A DNA stretch of 64,000 bases. Source: Mytilus edulis. Taxonomy: Eukaryota; Mollusca; Bivalvia; Mytilida; Mytilidae. The stretch is taken from positions 68,684,178-68,748,177 of the forward strand of contig NC_092354.1 in assembly GCF_963676685.1 (NCBI RefSeq). The letters are read 5' to 3'. The notes under the pieces were generated by a model, which ran no database searches, was not told where the DNA came from, and worked only from the letters and a program-made list of their open reading frames with translations. The position numbers and the translations under genes were made by a program. Each line of letters begins with the position of its first letter. The first letter of the stretch is position 1. This document shows positions 23,301 through 34,264 of the stretch, one piece after another.

Positions 23301-24354
23301 GAGCTATCAGTTTCATTCGACATTCACACCATCTTGAAATAATTACTTATCAAATATATATTCTGATTGGTTTGTTTATGATGCGGCTGGAATACAGCAA
23401 CATCTATTGGCGTAAATGAGATAAATAATTATAGAATTTTCACGTCTCATGATAAGACAACAAATGCAGGATAATTAACCATGTGTATTTCAGTTCCGAT
23501 CAACTGTCATTAATTCATGTTGGTTATATTATGCATATATTGCACACTGAAATTCAGTTATTAATACGTGTTTATTTGCATTGTAAATCTGCAATATGCA
23601 CGATTTGTTTTCCTGAACACTGTTCCTTTACAAAATTAACAAAACTGCACTATCTGTATTTTATAACTTCCCACAATGTAGGTCATTGTAAGAGAGGTAC
23701 ACCTCCAGAGTCGTGTCTATTTATAATTGTTTTAATTTTCAACAAGTAATTCTGAATTTTAAAAGCATGGATGTATAAGCACATTGTTAAAGTAAATCCA
23801 TTTTATATCAATCAATACCTGAAAATGTAAAATTTCCAATACTAAATCAATAACCATATGCACACATGTTACCTTAAATAAGGATAGTGCGAAGCAGTCC
23901 ATAGTTTTTTCGAAAGCTCAGATATGTTTATATCTAGTTTTACTGACCTGTTTTACGGCGTTCATCGATAGAGGCAACAGTAGTATACCGCTGCTCGAAA
24001 TCGACTGAGAAAAAAAAAGCCGGGTTACAAACTAAAACTGAGGGAAACGCATCAAATATTAGAGGAGAACAACGACACAACAGACACACAACTTTAAATG
24101 TAACACACACATAAACGATCTATAATATAACAATGGCCATTTTTCTGACGTGGTACAGGACATTTTAAGTAAAAAAATGGTGGGTTGAACCTGGTTTTGT
24201 GGCATGCCAAACCTCCCGATTTTATTGCAATGTTAAATATAACATTAAAATGACAACATTACATGACAGGACTACCCTACAAATAAATTGGAGAACATAT
24301 AGGACAGAGAAATACACGAATAATAGCCAACAAAAAGTTTTAAAAGGTTTAGAA
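23301..24354. other. AT-rich spacer with diffuse mussel-type repeat
   Basis: No coding evidence. About 24040-24350 looks like part of a dispersed repeat family (GAGGGAAACGCATCAAATAT, then AACGACACAACAGACACAC); the rest shows nothing recognisable. Confidence 0.4.
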
Positions 24355-24455
24355 TTTAATACGCCAGACGCGCGTTTCGTCCACATAAGACCAAACAGTG
24401 ACGCCCAGATGAAAAAAGTTAGACAGCCAAAAACAAGTACAAAGATGTTCCTCCA
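24355..24455 (-). repeat. Retrozyme family 1 remnant (dead hammerhead)
   Basis: The reverse complement of 24361-24404 keeps GAAA, GTC and stem I (GCGTCA/TGGCGT). The core is CTGTTTG and stem II is altered, so it cannot be active. Confidence 0.6.
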
Positions 24456-24559
24456 TAGATGTTTATGATTTTAACTGCTCTGAGCTTATCTCACACGACC
24501 ACGTGTGTCTATTTTATGTTTCGATTTTCTACCAGGCAATTTAATCTTGGAGTAAACTC

Positions 24560-24805
24560 AGGAGTCTGTAATTCATTGGTTGTCGTCTGTTTATGTGTTA
24601 CATATTTGTTTTCCGTTCATTTTTGTATATAAATAAGGCCGTTAGTTTTCATTGTCATTTCGAGGCCTTTTATAGCTGACTATGCGGTATGGGCATGCTC
24701 ATTGTTGAAGGCCGTACGATGACCTATAATTGTTAATTTCTGTGTTATTTTGGTCTCTTGTGGAGAGTTGTCTCATTGGCAATCATACCACATCTTCTTT
24801 TTTAT
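24560..24805 (+). repeat. Dispersed repeat R1 (ends TTGGCAATCATACCACATC)
   Basis: Shares long blocks with 48065-48365 (reverse complement) and partial copies at 46335-46445 (reverse) and 53020-53150 (direct). Shared landmarks are TTATAGCTGACTATGCGGTA, GAAGGCCGTACG and GAGTTGTCTCATTGGCAATC. No coding potential. I recognise this as a very common mussel repeat. Confidence 0.6.
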
Positions 24806-25490
24806 ATCAACCATGTTTGATTTTATGATTAGGAAATTGTAGTCACTAGTGATTATTCAATTTATTACATTTATCAGTCTAAACATTTATATTCTTGTTG
24901 ATTTCGCGACAAAAAATATTGAAAGGTCCTTGTACGTCATTGATTTCTTTTTTTTTCATTAAAACTTAGTTTTATTAACATATTTACATTTGTTAATAGA
25001 TACATCAAAAACCGGTACCTTATCCCTACCTCGTTATCATTAGAATAGAACATCTAGTATGTTTAATTATGTTTGTGCAGAAATTTTCATTATTCCGGAT
25101 ATAATTCATGTCTTCACTTGAATAATTGTTTATACTAGTTTCTTTGTTTACAAAGTAGCTAGATAACACGTGTAGTGCTTTATATGGAATATACATTAGT
25201 CCATTATTCAAGGAAATTTTCCAAAATATTTGTTTTGACAGGATTATTAATATGCCGTTATCTTTTTCTGTTGTGAATATTCGTTTGAAATTCAAATGTG
25301 TTTTACAAATTATATCTACAGTAAAATCGGATGCTATTTTTATTAGTCATTAAGTTAAAGGTTATTTTCATTTTCTAAGTGTTATAATGTCATACTAGAT
25401 AGCAAAATGTTTTGTCATACCTGTGCAATGTTTGAAGGAAGTTACAGTATAATCTCAATATTTGAGTGAGGTATTATTTTTTTCAGAGTC
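24806..25490. other. AT-rich spacer, nothing recognised
   Basis: A few short ORFs (the longest 89 codons, minus strand 25026-25295) without domain features; no repeats spotted. Confidence 0.35.
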
Positions 25491-25491
25491 A

Positions 25492-25740
25492 TCATTCATA
25501 ATATCCTGTTTCAAGACAGACATTCAGTTCATTAAATTGCTTTAATAGTCTGCCAATTTTATATCCTAAAATGTTTCTTATTTCAATAAATGTTTTGATA
25601 TTTTGTCTTAATATTTTGGGTGGTTGTATATCTTTTATTTTTTTGTCAGACATATAGTATACTTTATATATGGTGTAACTGATAATAGTTAAAAGTAAAT
25701 TGAGTTCATAGTACTCTTTATCATGTATTTTATATCCCAA
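25492..25740 (-). pseudogene. Possible LINE ORF2 tail fragment
   Basis: The 82-codon frame (YYELNLLLTIISYTIYKVYY...) resembles the hydrophobic region after the C-terminal zinc finger in L1/Tx1-type LINE ORF2 proteins. It starts immediately beyond the stop of the SGNH ORF. Support is composition and general pattern only. Confidence 0.25.
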
Positions 25741-25742
25741 AG

Positions 25743-27242
25743 CTATGCGGTCGGAGGTGAAAAGTCACGATCGCGTACTGGGGAATAAGGCGGTGTAGCA
25801 ACACCACCACGAGAATGAACTGAAACACGAGGCGGAGATGGCACAGGAGAGCGAACCGAATCACGAGATGGAGATACGACACGAGAGTCAACAGGCATAC
25901 GAGAGCGAACCGAAACACGAGATGGAAATACGACACGGGAGGGAACTGAAACACGAGGCGGAGATGGCATACGAGAGCGAACCGAAACACGAGATGGAAA
26001 TACGACACGAGAGGGAACTGAAACACGAGGCGGAGATGGCACAGGAGAGCGAACCGAATCACGAGAGGGAACTGGCATACGAGAGCAAACCGAAACACGA
26101 GATGGAGATACGACACGAGAGGGAACTGGCATACGAGAGCGAACCGAATCACGAGATGGAGATACGACACGAGAGTCAACAGGCATACGAGAGCGATCCG
26201 AAACACGAGATGGAGATACGACACGAGAGGGAACTGGCATACGAGAGCGAACCGAATCACGAGATGGATATACGACACGAGAGGGTACTGAATCACGAGG
26301 CGGAGATGGCATACGAGAGCGAACCGAAACACGAGATGGAGATACGACACGAGAGGGAACTTGCATACGAGAGCGAACCGAAACACGAGACGGAGATACG
26401 ACACGAGAGACAACTGGCATACGAGAGCGTACCGAAACACGAGCTGGCGACAGTACCCATATACTTACTTCACGTGATGGTAGAGATGGAAAGTCGATAA
26501 CGTTGTCAACTATCAATGGTTTGGTGTGAGTTGATGGTTGTGTGTACTGAGTAGGAATCTTTACTGCATCTGAGTATGGTGTTGGTTTTGGTGGTTGATC
26601 CTGTGTTGTAGTAGTACCAGTTGACTCTTGCTTGTAGTGGACTGAGTATGGTCTCATACTTGGTAATCTGATGAACGGTATTGAAGTAGGTTGTCTACGG
26701 AGCCGACGGATCTCTGTCTCAAGGTTTCTAACCACAGTGGTAGCACCATCCCTAGTAAGATGAAGGCCGTCTTTACTCAACAGTAGGCGCTGAAGCTTGC
26801 CATCAACAACAAAGGAACTATGCGCAACATATGTCAGTCTTGGAACAGATTGAACTATGATGTGCAACTTGTTGTTGATGTAAGACACCTTCCTGTTGAC
26901 CAAAGAGAGAAAGCTCACGGACTTCATCTTACCAGGGAACACGTCCTGACCACGGGGTAGTAACCCAGAAAGCAGGATCTGGCATGTTGGGTTGAGTCTT
27001 AGTATACTCTCAACCAGACTCTGGTAATGAGTCAGAACATCAGCTGGGGTGTCATTCCACAGGTTGTTGGCTCCGATGTGAAGTACAACAATCCTGTAGT
27101 CGGGGACCCTGTGCCCTATGACACCCCACATCTGTTCTATGCGGTATCCTGAAAAAGAAACAACATCTACATTAGACAACTTTAAATACTGATAAAAATA
27201 TTTAACTTGAGAATGACCTGCATTCAAAACACGTTTAGCCAT
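25743..27242 (-). CDS. SGNH-hydrolase-like protein with Ser-Arg hexapeptide-repeat tail (499 aa)
   Basis: Residues 1-185 look like an SGNH/GDSL esterase fold. Block I is AGHSQ with candidate nucleophile Ser11 (GHS in place of GDS). Block III is HIGANN (55-60), and block V is KDGLH, giving the Asp158-His161 pair. Residues ~186-262 are a Thr/Pro/Gln-rich linker. Residues ~265-499 are hexapeptide repeats such as PSRVVS and RSRMPV, with Ser-Arg about every six residues. The ATG at 27240-27242 is the first in frame; the ORF is intronless. SGNH domains of this kind occur in host proteins and also in ORFs of retrotransposons (CR1-type ORF1, some tyrosine-recombinase elements). Given its neighbourhood, a transposon origin is at least as likely as a host gene. 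Substrate unknown. Confidence 0.6.
   Translation of the reverse strand: MAKRVLNAGHSQVKYFYQYLKLSNVDVVSFSGYRIEQMWGVIGHRVPDYRIVVLHIGANNLWNDTPADVLTHYQSLVESILRLNPTCQILLSGLLPRGQDVFPGKMKSVSFLSLVNRKVSYINNKLHIIVQSVPRLTYVAHSSFVVDGKLQRLLLSKDGLHLTRDGATTVVRNLETEIRRLRRQPTSIPFIRLPSMRPYSVHYKQESTGTTTTQDQPPKPTPYSDAVKIPTQYTQPSTHTKPLIVDNVIDFPSLPSREVSIWVLSPARVSVRSRMPVVSRVVSPSRVSVRSRMQVPSRVVSPSRVSVRSRMPSPPRDSVPSRVVYPSRDSVRSRMPVPSRVVSPSRVSDRSRMPVDSRVVSPSRDSVRSRMPVPSRVVSPSRVSVCSRMPVPSRDSVRSPVPSPPRVSVPSRVVFPSRVSVRSRMPSPPRVSVPSRVVFPSRVSVRSRMPVDSRVVSPSRDSVRSPVPSPPRVSVHSRGGVATPPYSPVRDRDFSPPTA
25830..26440. repeat. 18-bp coding minisatellite, ~34 units
   Basis: The monomer is 18 bp and commonly arranged as 54-bp trimers (GGCATACGAGAGCGAACC / GAAACACGAGATGGAGAT / ACGACACGAGAGGGAACT). 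Because the period is a multiple of three and lacks stops, two further frames stay open: 236 codons on the minus strand (25730-26440) and 220 codons on the plus strand (25838-26500). Confidence 0.92.
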
Positions 27243-27835
27243 AACGTTGACAAATTAAGCACTAAGAAATATATGAAAAAGTTAGAAAAAAAAGCACTAA
27301 AAAATAAATGAAAAGAGCACTGTGAAAATATATACACTATTATATACACAAAGTACAAAAAATTATTAAATTAAATATGAAAATATCGAAATTTGAGATA
27401 GCACTAGTCTTTTTTTTTTTTTTTTTCCTTCTCTATGAGCACTCAGATTGAAGGGTTTGGAAGACAATTTTTAAAATCACAATATGACTTAACTTTTAAT
27501 TAATACAGTAATATGATTAGTATATAATATTAATAATTAATAGTTGTTAAAGAGTGATGAACATATATGCGTAGAAAGAAGCTGGGTTTGGGCTTTACTT
27601 ATTAACAGATGTCTATTGAGTTAATAATAGATATATTTAACCAATAATTAGAAAACAATTTATTCAAAAATATAATATTGGGATGCAGGCCTCAACCTTC
27701 CTTCTCATGTTTGTGGAAGAGGTTCAATATGTGGCCAAAATTTTGTCATCATTGTGCTCCGAACATTAAAAGTATTTTATTGAAAAAGATATAATATATA
27801 CACACAAATTATAATAATAAGTATCATATATAATA
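27243..27835. other. AT-rich spacer; LINE 3' end and T-run
   Basis: Contains a T homopolymer near 27411-27427. On the minus strand there is an AATAAA at 27776-27781, downstream of the L1-type ORF2 stop and plausibly its polyadenylation signal. No gene seen. Confidence 0.45.
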
Positions 27836-29004
27836 CTAAGTAATATTGTTTTTATTTAAGTATATATCTCTATTTCTATGAAATGTGGTGTTAAGAGTAT
27901 GAATTAAACCACCTGAATTGATAACATAACTAATTTGATAAATTGAATAAACATATGCATACATTGATGGGAATAATTCCTGTGGTATATTAAATAACAA
28001 ACAGTTTAATTCATTTAAAACAAATGTTTCATCATTTATTTCTATTCTAATGAAGTCATTTATATATTTTCGGAATAGTCTTAATTTTTTACAATGTAGC
28101 AGTAAATGATTTAGGGTTTCATTTTCCGAGTTACAGAAATAACTATCGGTAAAACGTTACTATAATTTCGTCTTTTTTTTATTATCTTTAGTAGGAAGAG
28201 CATTATGCACAACTCTGTAAATAAAATCTTGCTGGTAATTGCTTTTGATATTCCTAATATTAGTCCATATATCTGTAAAACCGACATAGCTAAACTTTAT
28301 TTCAATTTTATGTTTATGATTATCAATTTCGAGAATTTTCTAATAAATATTTTTGGGGTTGATACTTTGTAGATCAATTTTATTCTTATGATTTATTAAG
28401 AGAGCTTTTAATTTTGTATAAACTCTAAGATCATAGTATGTTGGTATTTATTATTTCCTAATTCTGAATTAAACTCCCTTAATGTATAACCTAAGTAATA
28501 TATCATAAAACATGTCCAAACAGATGTATTTCCTTGTAAAAAAAAAGTAGCTCTTTGGATAAGCATGGCATCTATTTTCAGATTTATGTATGGTATTTGT
28601 TGTCCACCTCTAATATACATTTTTGATAGAGACTTTCTATTTATATATTCCGAGTTATTCCTTCCCCAAAAGAAAGTGTAAATATATCTATTTATTTGTG
28701 TGAGATATTCAGGTAAAGGGGACACAACTCTAGCAACAAATAAGATTTTGCTAATGATATAGGTATTTATAACAATAAGTTTATGTTTAAAATTTAGCTT
28801 TCTATTTTCCCATTTTTCTACTGTATTTTTTATACTATGGATAATTGGTAGCCAACTTTTACTTTGACTCTCCTTACCAAACCAAATGCCCAGTGTTTTT
28901 ACGCTCTCCTTTGTTAAAAGTTTTAAACTAGAGTCATCTTCTGGGGCATTACAAATATTTAATATTTCCGTTTTGTTTTTATTTATTTTTGCTCCTGATG
29001 CTTC

Positions 29005-29015
29005 ACCAAATTTTT
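29005..29015. repeat. Target-site duplication of nested LINE, left copy
   Basis: ACCAAATTTTT, repeated at 31436-31446. Removing the insert plus one copy restores continuous L1-type ORF2 similarity. Confidence 0.85.
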
Positions 29016-31435
29016 AAGCAACAGCGAAACAAAGTAAATAACATGAAAAAGCAGGCTAAATAACACTTTTACGCCAGTTTAAATGAAAATTTAGACGAAA
29101 TTAAACAAGCGAGTCCGAAACAGTATTGGAAGATTATTAATATGCACATTAAAAGTGACAGGCCTGTTCAAGACGTACCACCTCTGAAGGATCCGAATCA
29201 AAATTATAATTTGGCATATGAGAGCTCTGAAAAGTCTGAAATTTTGAATAAATATTTCTGTTCTATAGCTAATTTGGAGAATCCAGATAAGGATTTACCG
29301 GCCTTTAACGATCGTTGTGCTGATTTCCTGTCATCGATTGTAGTTAGTGAACAAGACGTGCACGATATGATTTCCACACTTGATGTTGATAAAGCGGTGG
29401 GGCCTGATATTATAAACAACAGAATGTTACTTGCTGTCAGAAATCAAATTTCAAAACCATTATGTTTATTATTCAATAGGTCATTACGGGATAAAATATT
29501 CCCAAACCAGTGGAAAATTGCACATGTTATTTCATTATTTAAAAGTGGTGATAAATCTTTGCCCTCAAATTATAGCCATGTCTCTTTATTATCTTGTGTG
29601 AGCAAACTTCTGGAAAAAAATAGTTTTTAAACATATTTTTAATCATTTGCATTCACATAATCTATTATACAAGTTTCAATCAGGATTCATTCCTGGATAT
29701 TCTACTAACCATCAATTGATTGAGTTGTATAACCATATTATAAAGTCACTAAACGACAAACAACTTACTAGTATAACATTTGTGGACATAAGTAAAGCTT
29801 TTGATACAGTTTGGATCAAAGGTCTTTTATATAAGCTTGAAAAATATGGCATTAAAGAGGATTTATTATGTTGGTTGAAAAGTTACTTATCGGGACGGTC
29901 ACAAAGAGTGGTTATGAAAGATTCACTATCCACATTGGGCTGTTTAAGAGCTGGTGTGCCCCAGGGGTCGGTACTTGGTCCATTATTATTTTTGATTTAC
30001 ATAAATGACATTGCAGATGATCTAAGTGGGTTCAGTAGACTTTTTGCTGATGACACATCTATTGGCCATACTGCACCCGATGTTACAAGTATCAACACTT
30101 TAATAAATATTGATTTAGATAATTTGAAAAATTGGTCTGAAAAGTGGATGCTAAAATTTAATCCTAATAAAACAGATATCATGATTTTTAATACTAGGAA
30201 TATGCAGAACGTCCTTACTTTTGATTTTGGTGGAGTCTCAATAGCTCCTGTAGATACACATAAACATTTAGGTATTATTTTTAGTAGTGACTGTAAATGG
30301 AATAAACATGTTGATAAACTGATAGAGAAGACGCCAAAACAAGTAAATGTACTGAGGAAACTAAAATTTAGACTAAAAAGGGAATATCTTGAAAAGATTT
30401 ATATGATTTATAGATTTGCATATTCGTCAAATTCCTACTTTCTCTTCTTTCAAGTTACAATTGCAACAACTGTATTTTCATAATGTAAAACCTCCTAGGT
30501 ACTATTTTTATGAAGATAGACTGCTATCTATATTACATGCAAGGCTACGCAACAAGTGCAGTGCACTTAGCGCAGATTTAAACAAGGCCAATTTAGTACA
30601 TGATGTATATTGTGCATGTGGGTACACTAGTGAAAGTGTTGAACACTATTTATTATATTGTAATAAATTTGCATCGCAAAGAAATGTTATGCTTACTGAA
30701 CTGACCCACTTAGACATTCCTGTTACAATTGATTTGTTATTGTTTGGTAATGACAACTTAGATACAAAAGACACTTTTGTAATATTTTCTGCTGTACATA
30801 AATATATAAAAGAAACTCAACGTTTCTCACTCTGATAACAACCTTGCTGGTTATTGTTTTATTTACTAGTCTACAGTACAGACGATGCATTGTTCGAATG
30901 ATCGATTTGTTGTTCATAAAGGTTAACATAATGTTTCGCCTCAATGGATTTCAATTATTGAAGTTAATACAAAAACGATACTTACATTAAATCTATGTTC
31001 TTGTCATCCCTTTATCCGCATTTTTAAAGTCAGAATTTAATGTCCGTATCACAATTATATATATTCACAATATTGCATGTTACTTTTACAACTTATACAG
31101 GTAAATATTATAGAAAGTCATTGATAAACACACTAGTAACAGTTGGTGTTTTCCCTTTAGACCGATCGTTTGGGTGTGTTTGATTATTCAAAATAAGAAC
31201 GTTTGATATCCATTGAGCCGTTTCTTTTATTTTTTGTGTATACATATTATAATGACAATAGTTGTGATTTATTTAATTATTTTTCATGCCTTCATGCTTA
31301 TTAGAAAAATACAAATTTATGTAATGTGCTATATAAATATAATGTATATTCATGTATATTATGGAGAAGACGGAACTAAGTTGAAAAACTTGTGTCTCAT
31401 CCATTTGTTTTCAACAATAAAATATGTTTAAACTA
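29016..31435 (+). pseudogene. CR1/Jockey-type LINE, 5'-truncated, nested in the L1-type LINE
   Basis: RT blocks in order: linker (PKQYWKIINMHIKSD), AVGPDIINN, NQWKIAHVISLFKSGD, the FVDISKAFDTVW motif with catalytic Asp, AGVPQGSVLGPLLFLIYIND, and FADDTSIG. The far C-terminus has HIRQIPTFSSFKLQLQQ, then a cysteine/histidine cluster (CACGY...HYLLYC) and LLLFGN, ending at 30833-30835. Damage: TAA at 29061-29063; a one-base gain in the A-run near 29615 shifting frame; and an internal deletion at about 30400-30420 that removes the stretch normally between the RT end and the HIRQ block. Transposition is therefore impossible. The 3' tail runs to 31435. Confidence 0.88.
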
Positions 31436-31446
31436 ACCAAATTTTT
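31436..31446. repeat. Target-site duplication of nested LINE, right copy
   Basis: Second copy of ACCAAATTTTT, directly after the LINE 3' end. Confidence 0.85.
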
Positions 31447-32640
31447 CGAATTCATTCATAAATAAGTATTAATCTTTAATATCTGTTGTTATTGTTGTAC
31501 AGTCATCAGCATGTTGGAAAAGTTTTATTGGATCTTTTAAATTTGGAATGTTAATGCCCTTTATGTTTTTATTTTTTCTTATTGAACTTGCCAGTGTTTC
31601 AATAGCTAAGGCATATAAATTCATAGAGAGCGGACAGCCTTGTCTAACTGATCTTGTAATTAAAATGTCTTCTGTTAACTGACCATTGACTTGAATTTTA
31701 CTTTTTATATCTTTATGTAGTATCTTAATCCATCTTATGAATTCTACTGGTAGGTTCATTTTCTTTAAAACTTTAATAAGAAATTCATGTTTAATCTTGT
31801 CCAATGCTTTTTCTTGGTCGAAATTTATTAAGAAACATTTTATATCGTTCAAATTCATATGGTCGAAAATGTCTGAAATCGAGACAATATTATCAAAAAT
31901 ATTTTTTTCTTCGCCTGCTCCTGTTTGTTTTATATCAACTAATTTATTTATTACTTTAGATAATCTTTTAGCTAAAGTTTTTGTGATTAATTTATAATCA
32001 AAGCATAATAAGCTTATAGGTCTCCATTGTTCTAGGTCTTTTTTATCCCCTTTATTTTTATAATTTAATGTGATTATACCCATTTTCATTGTTTCGGTTA
32101 ATTCCCCTTTTAAGTATATATTATTAACAATTTCAACAACTTCATCCCCGATTATATTCCAAAATTTTAGATAAAACTCTTTACCTAGGCCATCTATACC
32201 TGGTGATTTATTGTTTTCGAAATCTTTAATATTATTCAGACATTCTTCTTTGCTTATGAATTGGTTTAAAGCTGACCAATCTTCATCTTTTAATTCATTT
32301 AATTCTATTTTCCCTAGATATTCATCAACCTCTTGATCATTAAAGCCATCGGAAGTATATAGCTCAGAATAGAAATCTAGAATTATTTGTATTATTGAAT
32401 TTTTATCGCAAGTAGCTTGATTGTTTTTATCAAATAATGATTTTATTTCCTTCTTTGTGCCTCTTTTTTCTTCTGCTATTTTAAAGATTTTGATATTTTT
32501 GATATCTTCTTTATAAAAACACTCACGTGATCTGATTAATGTTCCTATTTTTTCTTTTGTTTCAATTGCTATTATTTCGTCCTTAATTGTATTTATTATA
32601 GAGCAGTTTTGAGAGGGTTTTGCTTCTTCAACAATGTTGT

Positions 32641-33162
32641 GTTTTCAAATTGTAAGTGTCTTTTTTTTGGCTTTACACATTGTGATTTTTGTACTATTTA
32701 AATTTCAATGGTCTGTGTTGTAATGGTAACAGTTTGTTTTATTTTTTGGCTGAAATTTGTATTCTCAACTTATGAATCAGTACAATTATATTTGAAAAGA
32801 ATGTATTGATTATATAGCTTGGTTCTTTTAAGTGTGTATCTTAGTGTTATAAAATGTATAACAATGTATAAGTAAAGCAAGTGGCCTTTTTCCATCTTGT
32901 TTTTTTTTGCGCAGGAGAAATCTAGATTTTCACGGTTTAGGACTCTCCTATCGACACGCAACCATCGTTTCCTTTTGCTCGCGATGTAAAATTTTAATTT
33001 ATCACAATATCTGTGTCTTAATTATATGTGTCGTTCTCAAACTAGTATAACTGTTTACAATTTTAAAGACATGTCGAAGGATTTTGTTTTCTTCCATTCG
33101 AAGAGTTTTAAAAAACTTGGATTTTATTTGTATCTCGTAATATGTAAAAAAAAATGCCTCCA
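32641..33162. other. AT-rich spacer, nothing recognised
   Basis: Only short ORFs without features; the L1-type similarity ends near 32640. Confidence 0.35.
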
Positions 33163-33460
33163 TAAACATGTTTAACCCGGCCGCATTTGTGCGCCTGTCC
33201 CAAGTCAGAAGCATCTGGCCTTTGTTAGTCTTGTATTATTTTTATTTTAGTTTCTTGTGTACACTTTGGAAATTAGTATGGCTTTCATTGTCACTGAACT
33301 AGTATACATTTGTTTAGGGGCCAGCTGAATGACGCCTCCGGGTGCGGGAATTTCTCGCTACATTGAAGACCTGTTGGTGACCTTCTGCTGTTGTTTTTTC
33401 TATGGTCAGGTTGTTGTCTCTTTGACAGATTCCCCATTTCCATTCTCAATTTTATCTATT
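33163..33460 (+). repeat. Dispersed repeat R2, copy 1
   Basis: Blocks such as CATAAACATGTTTAACCC, CCTGTCCCAAGTCAG, GGGGCCAGCTGAA and TTTCTCGCTACATTGAAGAC recur at 37778-38030. The 3' part recurs in reverse complement at 34385-34460, and the 5' part near 48345-48420. No coding potential. Confidence 0.65.
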
Positions 33461-34107
33461 TATTAAAACAAGTTCATAACTGTATGTGTAATACATTTTA
33501 TTTACATATTTCTTTTGCTCTTGAAAGAGCGTTGACTTTTACAAAGGTTTTTTATCCAACAACTGCCGAACCTACAATTACAATATCATTAATATATTGA
33601 CAGCTGATATCAAACTCCGTTGTTTGGTACATACATATATGTGGATATAAGTACTTCATCAAACTCGACATTTATGCTTTTGGTCAAATACTCATTTTGC
33701 TGGTTCAGGTAGAAATACATCTCTATTTCTGTTTCATTTTATATCTTGACCGTAAATTAAAAAATAAACGTAATCAAATGTAAAAACGTATTCTTATTAC
33801 AATTGCTCTTTTATATTTAACTTTCGTTTTATTTTGCTGTTTGTTTGTCAACTTGCTGATCATATTCTCTGATTTGTTAAACACAAATATACATCATTTC
33901 TTAAGTTTTCACTTCATTTCTTAAAAATACAAAAGGTTTAAACAAGTAGTTTTGAAGAAGTGTTGGAATTTTTCGCAATTTTGTTGAAGAAATGTCAGTG
34001 CTACATTAACACTTAATGCATGTGTAGTTTTAGAATTTAATCAAAACATAAAAGCCTCAAATAAATCGAATGGTCAATATGCAGGACTTCAGACGAATTA
34101 TACTCAC

Positions 34108-34264
34108 TGTGTTGAACTACTACTGTTGCTGTTGCAGTATCTAGCCCAAATTCATTTGTTGCTGTGCAAGTGAGAATACCCGATAATTGAATATTTACAA
34201 ACTCTATTACATCACCATGATTGTATATCTTGTGTTGAGGTAGTGTATCGGTTTGATGGGAAAA
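34108..34264 (-). CDS. EGF/Ig gene exon 7: second half of Ig domain 2
   Basis: Contains [20 protein letters not shown]. Acceptor TTTTTTAG, donor GTGAGT; phase 0 to 1. It lies 5.5 kb from exon 6, across a PLE remnant and a minisatellite. The next exon was not found. Confidence 0.78.

Larger units (their letters stand above)
27836..32640 (-). pseudogene. L1/Tx1-type LINE ORF2 (interrupted)
   Basis: On the minus strand the frame from about 32640 encodes an ORF2 region: the NNKSPGIDGLGKEFYLKFW RT block, PISLLCFDYKLITKTLAKRL, the RSVRQGCPLS block, and HADDCTTI (catalytic Asp pair). After a nested insertion (29016-31435) it resumes as FEKFGEASGAKINKNKTEIL, then the post-RT NRYIYTFFWGR region, and a C-terminal zinc-finger block (CNSENETLNHLLLHC) near 28110-28145. 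The stop is at 27836-27838. Frameshifts occur near 28400 and at the zinc finger, and an in-frame TAA lies just upstream of 31469. The 5' end (ORF1, endonuclease) is absent, so it is a 5'-truncated copy. Confidence 0.85.

Noticed and set aside
25838-26500. 220-codon plus-strand and 236-codon minus-strand repeat proteins
   Set aside because: Both are alternate frames of the 18-bp minisatellite inside the SGNH ORF; no start context or flanking coding sequence.
31737-31997. 86-codon plus-strand ORF
   Set aside because: Antisense shadow of the L1-type RT on the minus strand.
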